From assembly GCA_051453625.1 (NCBI GenBank), contig JBOZIK010000001.1, forward strand, positions 255,056,783 through 255,120,782: DNA of 64,000 nt. Direction: 5' to 3'. Below, piece by piece: positions 1 through 11,630 of the stretch. Each line of letters begins with the position of its first letter. Position 1 is the first letter of the stretch. Under the pieces are notes generated by a model. The model searched no databases and was not told the origin of the DNA. It worked only from the letters and a program-made list of their open reading frames with translations. The DNA comes from Welwitschia mirabilis (lineage: Eukaryota > Gnetophyta > Gnetopsida > Welwitschiales). Made by a program: the position numbers and the translations under genes.

Positions 1-404
1 TAATATCTAGAAAAATTAAAAAATTTTATTGATTACACATATTTGGATTAGGATAATGCTAAAGATGCTAGATCAACCATAGTTTATGTTAATTAGTTTA
101 ATCAAAGTACTATTTTATGAGTAGGTTATAAAAAATAATGGTAAAAAAAGAGGGGAAAAAATCTCTTTCAATGAAATAGAATATATTTTAATAGTAACTT
201 TATTTTGTGAATTAAAGTGGATTCATAAAATTTAAGTGATATTAGCAAAGACACTTAAATTCCAATTCCTATATGTTATGATAATTAAAGTGTAATCAAA
301 CTGTTAAAATTTCTATATTTCATAAAATAAAAAATCATGTCAAAGTTAAATTCCAATATATTACCTAATTATATTTAGAAGAATTCATCAAACCAAGTTA
401 CATC
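1..404. other. AT-rich intergenic DNA, nothing recognised
   Basis: No reading frame, RNA gene or repeat signature could be supported here. The sequence is AT-rich with almost no CpG, like the decayed transposon DNA elsewhere in the window. Confidence 0.5.
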
Positions 405-605
405 AACATCTAGTGGCAATTGTCAATGATTACTTACCAGAGTGGTAAGGTCACAGATACATGGACCCAAAGGTCTAAAGTTCAAACCCTGGTAGTGATG
501 GAAAATACAAATAGAAGAGATTTTATAAGCCCAAGTGCTACTAGGAATTTGTATGGCACAAAATTACCTACGCGCTATCTCTTCAAAAAACATCTGGTGG
601 CAATT
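405..605 (+). mobile_element. SINE (tRNA-derived) with target-site duplication
   Basis: The element is bounded by a 17-bp direct repeat, AACATCTAGTGGCAATT at 405-421 and the same with one change (G for A) at 589-605, the expected target-site duplication. Inside is a pol III promoter pair: an A box TACCAGAGTGG at 435-445 (one mismatch to TRGYNNARNGG) and a B box GTTCAAACC at 480-488, about 34 bp apart as in tRNA. The body (422-588, about 167 bp) ends in a short A run. SINEs of this kind are transcribed by RNA polymerase III and moved by LINE machinery, and LINEs are abundant in this window. A 64-codon frame runs across it but is not a gene. Confidence 0.8.
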
Positions 606-1949
606 AGCAAATAGAATAATAAAATTAATTAGAGGAATAAAACTTTAGAAGTTTGTGAAAGCTCTATAAATCAAAGATAAAGACTTAGAAGTTTTAAGAA
701 GAGTATTGGATAAAACATGAAACATGAAATACACCACCTATTTTATCTCTAAAGTATCTCATTCTAATAAACAAAATGACTAGTATTAACTTATAACTTA
801 TTAGTTAATTACTTCTAATAGAATAACATGACTACTCATACTTGTTTTACAAATGATTAAGTCTTTTTATGTAATATATAAATCATAATGTGGTTATAAT
901 TTAACTTATCTAATTTCTACATTATATAACAATAAAAGTGTTTTAGTTATTTTAAATTGCTATTCATACCTATTTTTATTTTATGTTTTATTAAGATTCC
1001 TTATACTTTATTTCACTACTTGTTTGAGTGTGGACTTATTTAGTAAAGGAATTCTTAAAAAAATATTTTAGATTTTTTTATGCATATGATACATGATTTT
1101 ATACATAAATTTAGAATGATTATGGTTTCAAATGCATCTAAAACAATCTTTATAAATTGACATTTTATAGTTAAAATATATGATTAAAAAACTTTACATA
1201 ATATTAAAAATAAAGTAAGAGTAGGAAAAGGAAGTTGAGATTAATTTACATGGGAATGATACATATCATAAGTATAGAAGAACTTCATGATACCTATTTA
1301 TTCCCATGAGGAAATATAGATTATAGATGTGGAGTTCTATATTATTTATTTGTATCATGTAAAACAAAGTTGTGTGTGTATGAAAATATCTAGATGGAGG
1401 ATGAATTTCACTCCAAAAGAAGAAAGAGATAAAATACATCTTCATAAAATAAAAATTCATATGGAGAGGATATGAATTATTGAAAACTTCTACTTTTATG
1501 CAACAGATAAATACTACATATCAAAGATGTCTACTCCTAAAGGAAATATATACACTATAAAAGATGAAGGCATCGATTTACAGTTACTTTTTTATATGTT
1601 TAACAGGTAAACTTCAATAAGTTAATATATTTTTAAAAGTCTATACATACCATAATTATGATTAATTTATTACTAATCATGTTAATCTATTGATCATTAA
1701 AATTATTATTAAAAAGTGTTATCTTTCGATACTTTATTTATAGGACATCTTAAGCTACATAAACTTCAATGGATCTAAACAAATTAAAGGTACTAGTACT
1801 ATGGTTCAGATCACTAATGTTAGTAGCATTATGAAGCTAAGTCAGTTTTGAAAAGGAAAAAAAAGCTAAACAAATTCTAAGATGAAGGATTGATCTTATA
1901 GCCTAGTTATAAACTAGCCTTCAAAGACTAAGAATTACATATCCATGTA
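606..1949. other. Eroded AT-rich DNA, nothing recognised
   Basis: Reading both strands I found no coding signature, terminal repeat or primer site. Short open frames here (for example 1266-1460 on the minus strand) have no composition or motif that suggests a protein. Confidence 0.4.
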
Positions 1950-2095
1950 TTAATAGCTAATAAGATCTATTGGTCTTTATCTATTAATAATAAATATATA
2001 CTAACAAATAATTTTAGCTTTAAGAAAAGCTATAAAAGCATGTCTACCTTAAGAACTAATCATCCTTCATCTCTTATCCTTGAGTAACATTGGAT
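1950..2095 (+). promoter_or_regulatory. Probable LTR promoter and LTR 3' end
   Basis: A TATA box CTATAAAAG lies at 2030-2038, followed about 50 bp later by GAGTAACA ending at 2089 and then TTGGATC, which resembles the usual LTR end plus the start of a tRNA-Met-type primer site (TGGTATC). A gypsy gag remnant follows on the same strand from about 3.6 kb. The primer site is too eroded to be sure, and the start of the LTR was not found. Confidence 0.35.
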
Positions 2096-3595
2096 CTTGA
2101 AGTTTTCCATCACTAAAGTATCATCTATTATCATCTAATAGGAATCTATTATTTTAGATTTAAAATTTCAATAACCATGGTAAGGGGTTACCTCAGCATG
2201 AACTTTTAAGCCTTATCTATCCTTTCCTAGTCATGAAGGAATGATTACTTCATGTGTCATCTATCATGCTTATTCATAAACTTAATTTATGATTTAAAAT
2301 CTCTATAATAGTTGTATCATTAGTGAATATGCTTTAATTTGTAACTAGGTTTGCTTTACTTATCATTCTTTAACTCAATTAAGATTACTAGTTCTATAAT
2401 AGTTTTTTCTAAATATTTTTTTGTACTTGTTTCATATAATTAATTATTTAATGTCTTATAATATTTATATGATTAATATATTAGTATATTATATATTTCA
2501 TGCTATTTTAATTTCTTCTAACATTTCATTATAAGATGTAATAATTCCAATTCTTTTAATTTTTTTACATTTTAAATTTATCATAGAATAGTTTATTTCC
2601 TATATAGAAAATTAAGATGTATTTAATGATTAATATATTACTTGGATAATATTTGTGTAATATATTGATTTATGAATAATTATTCCTAATTTTCAAGAGG
2701 AGATATCAAATCAATTTAATATTTCATCCTAATTACTTTTCAAACTCTTGTTATACTTAAACACACCTTCAAAACCTTCATTATTTCTTATAATCTTTGA
2801 AAAACTCCCAATGTCTTTATGAGAGAATGATAATTAAGTTTATCAACACTATAATGGAAATCCCAACTTCGTATTTAAAACTACTACTTATACCTTAACC
2901 ACTAGGATACATCTTTTATACATTACAATCTATTACAAAATTAAATATATAGTAAGTTTTTATCATCATTATGAGAGATTGTGCTTGATGTTCCTTAGTT
3001 TACTTACTTTTTCTTGCAAAAAGTTTTCTTTTTTCTAGTTTTTTAAATCTACTATTAATAAATCTTTTAAAAAAGGATTATTTTAAATATTTTATAGTAA
3101 CTAGATGCATCCAAAACATAGGAGCATGGATTTTTGGGCATTTACTTTAGGTCAGACATAAGAAAACACTTATATGTGAGTGTGATTTATTATTTATTTT
3201 TCATTCTTAGTTGTCAGAAGGGAAAATTTAATTTTTGAAATCAAAACTTATGAAATATCTGTATGTGTTCCACTATTAATAGCATTTGTCCTTTATCAAA
3301 AAAAATTAAATTAAGAAATGTTTCTTATTAGATGTCTTAAATGAAATAACATAATGTTTTGAGTTATTTCTAGTTTAGTTTTCACAAGGTAGAATGTGCA
3401 ACTTGATTGGTGTCATTGCCACCTTTACCAACATCATTATTTTTTTTCTTTTTTCTTTTTTGTCATTCTATTGTTATGTGTATTTTGGTAGACTCTATTA
3501 TTTAGTATGTACAATATATTATAAAAATATCTCTACTAGATTCATTATGTTCAACATAGCTATAGACAACATCCCATAAGGGTTACCTAGAAAAT
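2096..3595. other. Eroded DNA, possible retroelement leader
   Basis: No protein similarity could be read. Its position between an LTR-like end and a gag remnant on the same strand would fit an untranslated leader or unrelated insertions. The frame at 3394-3579 is hydrophobic but low-complexity (T-rich) and is not supported as a gene. Confidence 0.3.
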
Positions 3596-3599
3596 ATTT

Positions 3600-4435
3600 A
3601 AAAGAATTATGCAAACTTGAGTGTTTAACTATAGATTCTTATATGATTTTATCCTCTCACATAAACAAAATTTAAATCAAACTATCTATAATTAATTTAT
3701 TGCCTAAATTCCATGATCTAAATTCTAAAGATCCTTCTAAATAACTAAGAGAGTTTGAAGCTTTAATTTTAAGTATGCTATATCAAAGTGAAATAGTTAT
3801 GATGAAACTTTTCTCACTCTTTTTAAAAGAAAAAGTAAAATCTTGGCTATACAACTTTAAACCTTGTTGTATTAGATCCTAAATATATTTTCCACAAGAA
3901 TTCTTAAAAAAGTATTTGTGAACATATAGAATCAATAACCTTAGAAGAAAAATTATAGATTTCTAATTATAAGATAATAAACCCTTCCATGAAGCATTTT
4001 AATGGTTTAAAGATCTATTAAAAATATGTCTACAACATGGTTTTAAGGTTCTTTAGACTTGTTTTATGAAGGACTAAGTGCTCAAGGTAGGTAAATAATA
4101 GAAATGATAAGTGATAGAAATTTCATAGCTAATGAACTAGATGAAGCATGAAAACCTTTGGAAAATATAGCTAACTGTTCTATGAATTTGCAAAGGTTAT
4201 CTATAAACATTGAAGTATTAAACTAAGATCCCGAGACCATAGGATAAGATAAGAAAATATCTTTACTTTAGAAGTTAGATCCATCACTAAGAGATTAGAT
4301 AACCTTAAGACATTTAAACCTAAACAATTAGTTATGAAGCTATATGTACTATATGTACTTTTGATAAGAATGATGAGTGTCCTAGCTATACCTTGACTTC
4401 TAAAGGATATTGTAATCTCTTAGATAATAAACTAG
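3600..4435 (+). pseudogene. gag: Ty3/gypsy gag remnant with zinc-knuckle-like end
   Basis: One reading frame, broken mostly by TAA/TAG, carries the typical order of the plant retrotransposon gag domain: a LPKFHDLNSKDPSK segment near 3,700 (family pattern 'F.G...KDPY.HL'), a LFSLFLKEKVKSWLYNF segment near 3,810 (family 'LFPFSLKDKAKSWLYSL'), a PFHEAF.WFKDLLKICLQHG segment near 3,995 (family 'EAWERFKDLLRKCPHHG'), and near 4,345 a C-x2-C...CP segment in the same frame that resembles the following zinc knuckle. Gag forms the particle that packages the element RNA. The many stops and lack of CpG show it is dead. No convincing protease or pol follows. Confidence 0.72.
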
Positions 4436-7400
4436 GGCTTGTATTATAGGTATAAGCCATAATTTTAAATACAAAACTATGGCTTCTATTATAGTATAAG
4501 TACAGTAGTTAATAATCTTTCACAAGACCTACAAAGATATTTTAGAGCTTATAAGAATAAGCGAAGATTTCATGGGTAAGTTCTAATCATAAGAAAGTTT
4601 TACAAAGTAATTAAGAAAAATATTTAATTGATTTGACATCTTGTCTTAGTAATTAAGAATAATTATTCATAAGAAAATATATCATGTAAGCCTTTTCCAA
4701 ATAAGAGATAATACACTAAGTATAATGGGGTTCCTTAGTACAATGAAATGTAGGAAACCACTAAGATATCATAAAATATATCACCTAATAACATATTAAT
4801 CATCTAAATCTATAAAACATTGAAGGCTTAATTATATCAAATAACTATAAAGGAATATCTAATAAACATTATTACATAATGAGTAATCTTAATTTAACCA
4901 AGGATGGAAATGTAAAGGAAATATAATCATAGATCAAAATGCATTTACTAATGTACAAATCATTATAGCTACTATCAAATTACAAATTAAGTCTAAGGAA
5001 AATAAAGATCAATAATAAATAACATCTGCATTACCTCATACATAGTGAGGGACTTTAAACACTTAGAATCTTATCATGAGATAAATCTTATCATGAGATA
5101 AGCCCTCATCATAGCCACTAAAATTCTATAAATGATAAAGTCCAAAGGGATGATGACAAATGGTACTCTAATGAAAGTTAAATTTAAGTTCTCATATCGA
5201 TTAAGGGTAAATAATGATAAATATAATTTTTTTATCCCTTATAATAGACTTCCTTTTATAGCTCTAGTTAGGAATAAATTTATCCATTGGTATATTTTTG
5301 TTATTAATAGATGGGTAAGAGAAAAATATTCTTAGATGGTATAACATAGATATGTGATTCTTAGTTTTCTAAGACTACTTTAACACAAGGCCATAAGGTT
5401 AATCTATCACTTTAGCATCTAATTAGCCCTTTACTTTACTAAATGCACTTTGCTCCATAATGTTGGTGATACGAGAGATCTAGACAGAAGTGTTGGTGTC
5501 CTTAACTAGTTTATTCTAATGAAGTTTTAATAGCTTACATTGTTCTATACATAAAATATCAAAAATTAGTTCTTTTTAATTACAATTTTGGTAATTAAGA
5601 GATCAACATAATTAGAAATAATTAGTTATACATATGGTATGTATAGCCTTACTAAATTTTAGGATTAAAAACTATAAAGATTTAAGTGTAAACATCCTTC
5701 TAACTAGTTATTTATCAAATGCTCAGTAAATTTCTACAATGAAGTATTATAATCTAAGAACCTTATGAATATGCCATATTAATAATTAAATGTATGCCTA
5801 TCATTGAGATAGTAAGTTGTAATTAGTAGTTATAGATCAACAAACTCATCTTAAATAATGGAATTAGAAGGTTACCATTCAAATTCATCAAACATCTCAT
5901 TTCCTTAGTCAAATTTTTAATTTTTTGAATTTTTTAAAGGAAATAAAATATGTGAATATCTATATTATCTAGATCATCTTCAATAAATTTTTAGAAAAAT
6001 GGTGCTAATTTTGGTTCCTTAAATAGCTTATACATTATCTCTAATGTTCTAATCAGGTCAAACACTTGGAAATATCACATCATGTCATATAATACAAATA
6101 AGGGAATACACATTTTAGTCTTACTTAATATGAAAACATTATATATATTATAATATAAAATAGGAGAGAATGTGATATAGAAAAGAGAAAAGGAATAATA
6201 AAAGAGAAATGGTGCATCACATAAAAGAAGACCTCCTTCAATAAATAGCTCTAGGCTTTATGTATAAGAGGTATTACAAAAGTTTATCAAACCACTGCAT
6301 GACCTTCCTATAGATTCTCTAAATTCTTCACTAAAACCTCTAGAGCATTCCTCTATTAAATGGTATGACCTTCATAAGCTCTCTTTCCTCATAAAAGAAA
6401 GTGGATGTTGGCATGATGGCTCTGTAAATAGGTAGAGGTAAAGGTAGTCTCTTTTTCTGTACTAAACTCTTTTGCTCCTATGATCTCAAAATCTTCATTT
6501 AGTCTTTAGAAATGTAACTAGGTCTATTATTTCTCTAAAAATCCATGATCTACCTATTAATCATGTATTCAATGACTTTTCCATTCCACCTCTTAACATA
6601 AAAAGGTTTGACAATAATAAGAAGGGGGGTATTTTTAGAATTTCGTTGCCTTCTTAAGTATTTAAAAAATAAACTTATACATGTTAAACCGCTTATTGTT
6701 TTAAATGATGGATATGAATGCCAAAGAGGATGAGTAAGCCTTAGATGAAGGGTATTAATTTTTAATAATGCATATAAATAGTCCCAACTAATTTTTCAAT
6801 AATTACCTATGGAAAATGGCCATTTTTCTATTTTGGGTGTACTTAATATTTAATTCACTACATGATAATACCAAATATTTTATTAAAATAAATGCAAGGA
6901 AATTATGGTTAAGTGTACTCATAGCTCTATAAATTAAATAAGAAATAACATCAAAGGTAATACCTCTAATCCATGAAGAAATATTCCACTCATCCTCTTC
7001 TTCTTTTAAGCTCTTCTTGCTTTACTTATATGTATAATGAATAGATTGATGTAGAATTCTTTAAACTCTCATAAATAATAGTTGTTGTCACTCCTTCATG
7101 TTAAGTATTCATAGCTTCTCTAATCCATTTTCTGAACATAAATTATGGCATGCTAGTTGAACCACTATTTAAATAATCCTTCTATGATAAAGTATTTAAA
7201 TGAACCTAACATTATGTTTTGTGATATTTATGAACTAAGGCAGTAAGCATTAAGTATGTTTTGTCTATAGCAATGTAAATGTGACTAAGTTTTAAAACTA
7301 ATAGTAGTGTTAATAACATCAATAAGAGCATCAATTATATTATGAATTAAAAGTAGGTATAGGTAAATATTAAGAGGAGGTTATGATACTATGAATTAGG

Positions 7401-9600
7401 ATATGGTAGCATGATTAAGATGACGAGATAATGGTAATGCTTGAAGACACTATGTAAATGGTGGCTAAAAGAAAAATGCATAGATTCTATAAAATCTACT
7501 AATTTAAGCCACTAGTATAAGGATTTGAGAAGAGAAATAGACAACAAGAAAAGTTCAAGTTGAAAGTTTTAATAAAAATAATGGTGACTCCATTTAAACT
7601 TAATTCAAGGGGTAGAGTTAATTCAAGGCATGTTGGAGGTGGTGGAGGCAACTATTTGAGATTAACAACATGGCACACAAGCAAAACAAAATGGAAATGC
7701 TAGTGAGTCTGATGTTAATAGTAATGGAATGTGAATAGTTTATCTGACATGATCGATCATCCTCTAGTATGAAAAAATCCTAATAAGGATAGTGAAAGCT
7801 ATGGAAGAACGATTAGGATTTGGGATAATTTATAGAAATGAAGGTAATTATAGATTATTGATTTAGAAATGAAGATGGATGACTAAGATTAAAAGTGCAA
7901 TAGATCAAAGATTCATTCATAAATTTTTCCTCCTTCCTTGGAGAAATGAGGGGAAATGAGGTGAAATTTAAGTTTTATGCATTCGCTCTTTTACCTGTAA
8001 CAATTTGCAAACATATACATTATTTAAAATTAATGAAAGTTTCATAATAAATCATGCTTAGCTTCATGAATCTAAGCTAAGTCATAAAAATGTATCACTC
8101 ATAGTGTTGTCAATCAAAAGGCTCTAAAGCTCATTCCTTAAGTAAGAGATCTACTCTACTAATACATGGAATAGATAAAATAAGACAGTGAGTTAATTAA
8201 AAAAAAAAAAACTAAAGATAGCTTTACATCCTAAATACTATTTTAACTAATACTCTAAATGTTGATGTGATAAGATTAAATCTAGCTTTGGATATATATT
8301 TGCTATAACATATTTCTATTGTTCAAATGCTCTATAGCTATAGGTCCATCACAAACATAAAAGAAAGTTTTTATCAAAGGAAAAGTTTTCCCATATGCAT
8401 GTGTAATCCTATTATGTGTATACCTAGTTAGACATTTCAACTTTCTTATTACTGAACATCAGACATGAATATGAGTGCATTCTATGTAGTAGATCTAAGG
8501 CACAATATAACATGAGTGTGGTGATATAGGTGATGTCCATCTAGACTTAATTCTACTCAGGAATATATGCATATTTACTTTTCCATATACCCTCTAGTCA
8601 TTCCACATGGAAAGCAATGCTTACAAAGGTTTCATTTTCCTAGATCTAGTACAACTAATGCATTTTCCATGCCAGTTGCTTATTTTTCATGATTAATGCC
8701 TATCAAATTCATTTTAATATTTGTATGCATTACCTAAAATAACTACGAAAAGATAATGAAAATTTAAGAAAAAGTCTTAGTAACATTTCTATGCTTTGTG
8801 CTTTGATTAAAAACATATTAAGCTATGAAGATATACTTGTCTAAACAAAGTTATTGAATCATCTTATAATAATTTGTTTAATTGGTTTTTTTAACAATTT
8901 ATCAGTCAAGTTTAAGTGAAGATCTTATCTTTGCAAATGAAAGAATGGATTTTATTTTAAAGATGAAATGTAATACTGTGAGAAAATGAGAGTATGATCA
9001 TTGCCTGGTCGATTAAAAGTTAAACCATATATGAGATCATCATTACTCTTATTTTCATGAATAGGATTGTTTAATCATATTTGGATCTTCTAAATTTGCA
9101 ACCTTTATTTCCTCTTTAATGCACAATGAGCTTCCCTTTAATAAAAGTGATCTCATCCATTAGTTTCCTCATTTAAATCTGAAAGAAATAGTTAGTTAAT
9201 ACTTTCTAGCATTGTCTACTTCTCAATTTGTAAGGTTTTAAGTGTATAAAACTATGGGTTAGGATGTTTAATATTGACTTTTTAGATTTTTTCAATTAGG
9301 TAACTCAAGTGCTACAAGGAGAAATATAATGATCCATTTTTCATGGTTTATTATGATTATTGTTTTTGCTATTATTATGGAACAAACACATTCTTGATAG
9401 TTGTCCATGTAATGCCATTATTCAAAACATAATGCTCCAGATATTAGTTGACCAATTCACTTTTAAGGCATTGTTGTGTGTGGTGCTCTATTATCTCCTT
9501 GGCACTTTCACATATTACACTCAATATCGCAATTTCCTATCTTGTTTTCTTTTTTCTCTCTTCTATTGACTTTCTTCCATAATGAAATAAGTTTTTTTTT
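4436..9600. other. Eroded retroelement and intergenic DNA
   Basis: Over five kilobases of AT-rich sequence without a supportable gene. The first part (to about 5.4 kb) may be the rest of the gag-bearing element, but no protease, RT or integrase motif could be read. A perfect 17-bp tandem pair lies at 5068-5101 (listed separately). The open frames at 5132-5335 and 9360-9569 lack recognisable motifs. Confidence 0.35.
5068..5101. repeat. 17-bp perfect tandem duplication
   Basis: ATCTTATCATGAGATAA occurs twice head to tail (5068-5084 and 5085-5101). Each copy contains a near-palindromic TTATC..GATAA core. Confidence 0.9.
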
Positions 9601-9732
9601 TTTTAAATTACAAAGAACAACACATTGACAACTAATTAAATATGTTTGGAATAAAGAAAATTCCATGACACAATAAATAATTGCCAAGATATTATATTAA
9701 AAAAACAACATTCAATTAATTTAAAAGCATAA

Positions 9733-9777
9733 TATAAAGTAATCCTGAAAAGTATGTTCCCGAGGGATGTACATCCC
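9733..9777 (+). promoter_or_regulatory. Candidate TATA box and palindrome of the small-protein gene
   Basis: TATAAAG at 9733-9739 stands about 365 bp before the start codon at 10100. Some 25 bp downstream, where transcription would start, is a perfect 14-bp palindrome GGGATGTACATCCC (9764-9777). From about 9,760 onward CpG dinucleotides reappear, in contrast with the flanking repeats. Assignment as the core promoter is inference from position and motif only. Confidence 0.4.
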
Positions 9778-9988
9778 CAAAAACATAATAAAGTCAAACC
9801 AACCACAAAGCGTACGTTGCCAAGGCACTGACATTGTAGGAGTAATTATATGAGTGAAATAAAGAACCTTACTGCGCTATTCTTCTTACAACAAAATCCG
9901 ATTTACCATTACGAAAAGGTAAGATTTCCATAAAAAAGGAAAAAAACAAATTCAGTGAAACGTTTCTAAGGAGTAAACCACTCACAGA

Positions 9989-10021
9989 ATGCGCGTCAAT
10001 GTGCTTGAATTGCTCTTTTAA
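9989..10021 (+). CDS. Upstream ORF 1 (10 codons)
   Basis: ATG at 9989 opens a 10-residue frame (MRVNVLELLF) ending in TAA at 10019-10021, in the leader of the small-protein gene. Its stop overlaps the ATG of the next upstream ORF by one base (TAATG). If transcription starts near 9,765 the ribosome would meet this ATG first. Such uORFs commonly lower translation of the main frame. No conservation test was possible. Confidence 0.35.
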   Translation: MRVNVLELLF

Positions 10022-10095
10022 TGGAAGGAGATCGTTTGTCGGAAAAAAGCAGAGCAACATATTCGCAGAGCAAAATCTGCTATCTTCCCGTTTGA
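10021..10095 (+). CDS. Upstream ORF 2 (24 codons)
   Basis: ATG at 10021 overlaps the stop of upstream ORF 1. The frame reads 24 residues beginning MEGDRLSEKSRATYS and stops at TGA 10093-10095, only four bases before the main ATG at 10100. It is in a different frame from the main protein, so it is not an N-terminal extension. Its base composition and CpG content match the exon. A role in translational control is inference. Confidence 0.35.
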   Translation: MEGDRLSEKSRATYSQSKICYLPV

Positions 10096-10099
10096 TCCA

Positions 10100-10774
10100 A
10101 TGGATGCCTCGTACAGCACTCCACTGAAGAAGACGTCGAAGAAATGGAAGAATTTCTTCAGGAGGAAGAGCAAAGGCAACACCGCTGGATCAAGCAGTAA
10201 GTTCTTGATCATTTTCTTTCCAATCAAGTTTTTGATTTTGATTCTTAGCGTTTTTTTCAAATTAAGTTCAATTTTTTTAGCATTTGCTTCAAATTAGGTT
10301 CGATTTTGTTGCATTTTTAGCATTTGCTTCAAACTAGGTTCAATTTGTTGCATTTTTAGTGCTTTCTTGAAATTAACTTCAGTTTTTGCATTTTTACAGT
10401 TTGCCTCAAATTAAGTTCAGTTATGTTGCATTCTTATCGTTTTCTTCAAATTGAGTTCGATTCTTTTGCATATTTACAGTCTGCTTCAAATTCGGCTCAA
10501 TTTTGTTGCATTCTTATCATTTTCTGCAAATGATGTTTGATTTGGTTGCATCGTAGGCTCTAGAGCGCGTAATAATCTGTATGATGAAGTGCGATGCTGT
10601 TCGTATAAGGAGGTGAAGACTCTCTGGTCGCTTGTTGTGGACGCGCATACACAAGATCGGCTTGCGGATGCACCTCATATGCAAGAGGTGGGAAAAGAAA
10701 TCGGAAAACAGAAAACGGCTACAAGCAGATTTGGCTCGTTCATCCATGCATGTCATCGATCTGTTTGTTCTTAG
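10100..10774 (+). CDS. Two-exon gene, 104-residue basic plant protein of unknown function
   Basis: The coding sequence joins exon 1 (10100-10196) to exon 2 (10557-10774). The donor is a perfect GTAAGT at 10197 and the acceptor is CATCGTAG ending at 10556. The join splits a serine codon (A/GC) and restores one open frame to TAG at 10772-10774. Residues 9-25 are strongly basic with aromatics (KKTSKKWKNFFRRKS), possibly a nuclear-localisation or membrane-binding patch. Exon 2 begins SRARNNLYDEVRCCSYKEV and continues KTLWSLV. This YDEV...Y(K/E)(E/D)V..(L/M)WS pattern resembles, from memory, the C-terminal motif of small plant-specific proteins of unknown function. There is no signal peptide or membrane segment. 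Exons and flanks keep CpG and lack the stop-rich decay of the neighbourhood, which argues for an active, unmethylated gene. Two upstream ORFs precede it. I do not assign a function. Expression is unproven, and the C-terminal tail could differ if another intron exists. Confidence 0.68.
10197..10556 (+). repeat. Intron made of about eight degenerate 40-bp tandem repeats
   Basis: The single intron of the small-protein gene is 360 bp. From 10256 it is a head-to-tail array starting at about 10256, 10288, 10328, 10367, 10404, 10445, 10485 and 10524, with a period near 40 bp (the first unit is shorter). The consensus is TTCAAATTAGGTTCAATTTT followed by GTTGCATTTTTAGCATTTGC. Most units carry a T-rich run followed by TAG or ACAG, so they look like 3' splice sites, and the last unit supplies the acceptor actually inferred (TTGCATCGTAG). 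Confidence 0.8.
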
Positions 10775-11630
10775 TTCTTTTTAGGATCTACATTGTTATT
10801 TTCATCTAGAAGTCTTAATATCTGCATTCTGATTGTCATTAAGGATATGAAACGTCAACTGGATAATATCTGCATTGCGATTTTTATTAAGGAATGTGAA
10901 AGGTGAACGGTCTGGCGGTATTCATCGAATCACTTGGAAATACTGTCTAGCCGTTGATTTTGGTCGTGTCTTTGATGATCATTTTTAGGTGTTTAATCTT
11001 ACGTTTCTGAAAAGGAACAAAGCATCAGTGATCCGGTTTTTGTCGTTTTCTGTTTTTAAATGTCAGAATTTTGAATGACAGCTCGTCTTTGGTGAGAGGC
11101 CACGCGCAGACACTGATCAATTGCATGTCAGTTTCGTTGAAAGCAAACATTCGTTTCTGAGCACTACCAGGAAACTTGCATTGCGTTCTTTTCTTGTGAA
11201 TCTTATGGATATTGTTCATTTTGTTTGTCCGATATCTACACTTTTTGCTTCTCCATCCTTCGTTTTGTTTGTTTTTTTAGATGTACTCTTGCTAAGATGT
11301 TCATTTTGTTTGAATTTTACTATTTATGGACGTGTCCACTTGGTTTCGTTTTTTACAGACAGTTTTTCCATGTTAATCTTATGGACATTTTTTTTTTTTT
11401 TGGCTTTTATGTCTACATTTTGCTTGTTAATCTTATTGACATTGATCAATCTTATTGACATTGATCTTCTTGTCTGGTTTAAAATATTTGTTTAAACTAT
11501 TCATATTATATTTGTAAATTTTAAAGAGTTTTTAAAGTATTTATTAATTATACGTTTAAAAAAATATTTTTTAATTTTATTAAAAGCTGTGTTAATGGGG
11601 TGATAGTTTCATTAGTGGGACATTTGTCTT
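10775..11630 (+). other. 3' flank of the small-protein gene, CpG-retaining
   Basis: After the stop codon about 700 bp keeps CpG (for example near 10,910-11,060 and 11,100) and less AT-rich composition, then becomes T-rich. It contains an imperfect 47-bp tandem pair (from 10817 and 10864, both beginning AATATCTGCATT) and a perfect 19-bp tandem pair (11429-11466). The 124- and 77-codon frames at 11121-11495 and 11225-11458 are T-rich, overlap in two frames and have no recognisable domain; I treat them as non-coding, possibly 3' UTR. Confidence 0.5.
11429..11466. repeat. 19-bp perfect tandem duplication
   Basis: AATCTTATTGACATTGATC occurs twice without interruption. Related words (AATCTTATGGACATT and AATCTTATGGATATT) occur upstream at about 11,373 and 11,200, so the pair belongs to a looser repeat series in the 3' flank. 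Confidence 0.9.

Noticed and set aside
5132-5335. Possible retroviral-type protease or pol fragment after gag
   Set aside because: No D(T/S)G or other active-site motif was visible and the frame does not join the gag frame.
9869-10260. Minus-strand frames over exon 1 and its leader
   Set aside because: They are antisense shadows of the CpG-rich exon. The plus strand has consensus splice sites and a frame that joins across the intron.
11121-11495. 124-codon hydrophobic frame after the small-protein gene
   Set aside because: It is T-rich low-complexity sequence, open in two overlapping frames, with tandem repeats and no motif; more likely 3' UTR.
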